A DNA stretch of 64,000 nt from NCBI RefSeq assembly GCF_016862575.1, contig NZ_BONF01000029.1:62001-126000 (forward strand). The letters run 5' to 3'. Origin of the DNA: Catellatospora bangladeshensis (lineage in GTDB: Bacteria; Actinomycetota; Actinomycetes; Mycobacteriales; Micromonosporaceae). Made by a program: the position numbers and the translations under genes. The notes below the pieces were generated by a model. The model was not told the origin of the DNA. It did not search any database and saw only the letters and a list, made by a program, of their open reading frames with translations. Shown in pieces: positions 62,482-64,000 of this stretch (its first letter is position 1; each line of letters opens with the position of its first letter).

Positions 62482-63546
62482 TCAGCCCCAGGGCAGCCGG
62501 ACGACCTGCGCGGCGTAGGAGAGCCCCGCGCCGAAGCCCACCAGCAACGCCGTCCCGCCTCGGGGGACTTCACCGTCACGCCGCATCCGCTCCATCGCCA
62601 GCGGCACCGACGCGGCGGAGGTGTTGCCCATCGCGGCGATGTCGCGGGCCACCGGCACACCCTCAGGGAGCTTGAGCGCTTTGACCATCGCGTCGATGAT
62701 CCGCATGTTGGCCTGGTGCGGGATGAAGGCGTCGAGCTCGTCCACGGTGATGCCCGCGGCCTGCAGCGCCCTGTTCGCCACGGGCACCATCTCGTAGGAG
62801 GCCCAGCGGAACACCTGCTGCCCGGACATCTGGATGAAGGGCCGCGGACCGGTGGGGTCCTCCATGAACGCCTTCCAGTCGCGGGTCTGGCCGATCACGC
62901 CGTACTGGCTGCCGTCCGCGCCCCACACGACCGGCCCGATGCCAGGCCGCCCAGCCGGGCCGATCACCACTGCGCCCGCTCCGTCCCCGAAGATGAAGGC
63001 CGTCGTCCGGTCCTGCGGGTCGATGAAGTCGGAGATCCGCTCCGCACCGATGACCAGGACATGACCGGCGCTGCCGCCCTGCACCAGGTCCCGGCCGAGC
63101 GCCACCCCGTGGCAGAATCCGGCGCACCCGGCCGAGATGTCGAACGCCGCGGCGTTGACGGCTCCGAGCTGGTGCGCGATCAGCGCGGCGGCCGACGGAG
63201 TCTGCTCGAGGTGGGTCACCGTGGCCAGCACCACGCAGCCCACGTCGGATGCGGCGATCCCGGCGTCGGCCAGCGCCGCGGCAGCCGCCTGGACGGACAT
63301 GGCCACCAGGGTCTCGTCGGGCTCGGCCCAGCGGCGTTCCGCGATCCCGGTCCGCGTTCTGATCCATTCGTCGGTCGAGTCGACCGAGGTGCAGAGTTCC
63401 TCGTTCGTGACGACGCGGCGCGGCCGGTACGCCCCGAGGCCGATGATCTGGGCGTGCGGCGCCCGGCCGGGAGCGGCGATCTCGCGGCCTGCCGGAGCCG
63501 GCACCGGCTCACTGTGGATGATCTCCGCTGGCGTCTGGGGTGGCAT
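62482..63546 (-). CDS. Beta-ketoacyl-ACP synthase III (FabH type)
   Basis: A 354-residue thiolase-fold enzyme. The Cys-His-Asn triad is in ISAGCAGFCHG (Cys141), FIPHQANMRI and GNTSAASVPLAMERM. It condenses an acyl-CoA with malonyl-ACP to start fatty acid or polyketide chains. It is not in a fab operon, so it may be a dedicated starter enzyme or a spare FabH. AGGAG lies nine bases before the ATG at 63546; a GTG at 63567 is less likely. About 30 extra residues precede the fold. Confidence 0.92.
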   Translation of the reverse strand: MPPQTPAEIIHSEPVPAPAGREIAAPGRAPHAQIIGLGAYRPRRVVTNEELCTSVDSTDEWIRTRTGIAERRWAEPDETLVAMSVQAAAAALADAGIAASDVGCVVLATVTHLEQTPSAAALIAHQLGAVNAAAFDISAGCAGFCHGVALGRDLVQGGSAGHVLVIGAERISDFIDPQDRTTAFIFGDGAGAVVIGPAGRPGIGPVVWGADGSQYGVIGQTRDWKAFMEDPTGPRPFIQMSGQQVFRWASYEMVPVANRALQAAGITVDELDAFIPHQANMRIIDAMVKALKLPEGVPVARDIAAMGNTSAASVPLAMERMRRDGEVPRGGTALLVGFGAGLSYAAQVVRLPWG

Positions 63547-63614
63547 GGCTGACGACTCCTGGTTCACGATGAGGGTCGCCTACGATACGCGGCCGCCGAC
63601 GTGATCCGGACCCA

Positions 63615-63676
63615 CCCCGCCCCGCCGACAGCACGACGGGGCGGGGCGCGGAGGACCTGAACGGTCCTCCGCGCCC
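63615..63676 (-). terminator. Tandem hairpins after the CBM32 gene
   Basis: Two hairpins share bases: CCCCGCCCCG / CGGGGCGGGG (63615-63646) and a 14-bp stem (63644-63676) with loop TGAAC. They would terminate the minus-strand gene ending at 63699. Confidence 0.75.
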
Positions 63677-63698
63677 GGTGCCGTGCCTGCCTACGCGG

Positions 63699-64000
<302 letters not shown>

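Overview
The window is 64 kb of very GC-rich DNA with a filamentous-actinomycete signature: third-position GC bias, GTG/TTG starts, many 4-base stop/start overlaps, several apparently leaderless genes, CBM2-tagged secreted glycosidases and a deazaflavin(F420)-type reductase. A Micromonosporaceae-like chromosome is my best guess, but nothing here fixes the genus. I saw no rRNA, tRNA, CRISPR array, insertion sequence or phage gene. Identifications rest on reading motifs, not on database searches.

Layout. 1-294: start of an MraY gene that is not inside a dcw cluster. 0.8-10.8 kb: a class II lanthipeptide locus, with precursor, LanM, peptidase-ABC exporter LanT, Cys-decarboxylase LanD and a DUF3105 protein on the minus strand, and a divergent LuxR-type (LAL) regulator. 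10.8-24 kb: secreted plant-polymer enzymes (CBM2-GH30 and a CBM2/Cip1-like protein), a cupin regulator/GNAT pair sharing one operator, a PadR/HAAS membrane pair, an F420-type reductase, a serine hydrolase and a carbonic anhydrase. 24-32 kb: small-molecule kinases and a minus-strand cluster of a haem-oxygenase-like diiron protein, a CDGSH Fe-S protein and a GCS2-type ligase, with a divergent HemK-like methyltransferase. 32-40 kb: TetR/MMPL exporter, LecA-like lectin, a NarL-type two-component pair and a metalloprotease-ricin protein. 39.8-41.4 kb: a clpP pair with a PopR-like regulator that ends in an ssrA-like YALAA tail. 41.5-47.3 kb: kdpFABC-kdpE, in which the sensor kinase kdpD survives only as a C-terminal scrap. 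47.5-52.8 kb: a P-type ATPase and a phosphoketolase, divergent from two DevR/DosR-type boxes. 53.9-56 kb: a TetR-ABC exporter operon behind a perfect palindrome.

56.2-61.5 kb holds the most novel-looking system. Two short peptides share the block DHIPAHVKNSYxxC. One overlaps a JmjC/cupin-8 type hydroxylase by ATGA. Between them lies a two-component system, and an SDR gene follows. Three 32-bp promoter boxes with identical spacing precede peptide A, peptide B and the SDR gene. I read this as a candidate RiPP (ribosomally made, hydroxylated peptide) regulon. The window ends with a secreted cyclophilin, a stand-alone FabH-type synthase and the end of a CBM32 (F5/8C) protein.

Two broken genes are visible: the kdpD scrap, and the tail of a zinc alcohol dehydrogenase just before peptide A. 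Strong GC hairpins separate most convergent or tandem units.
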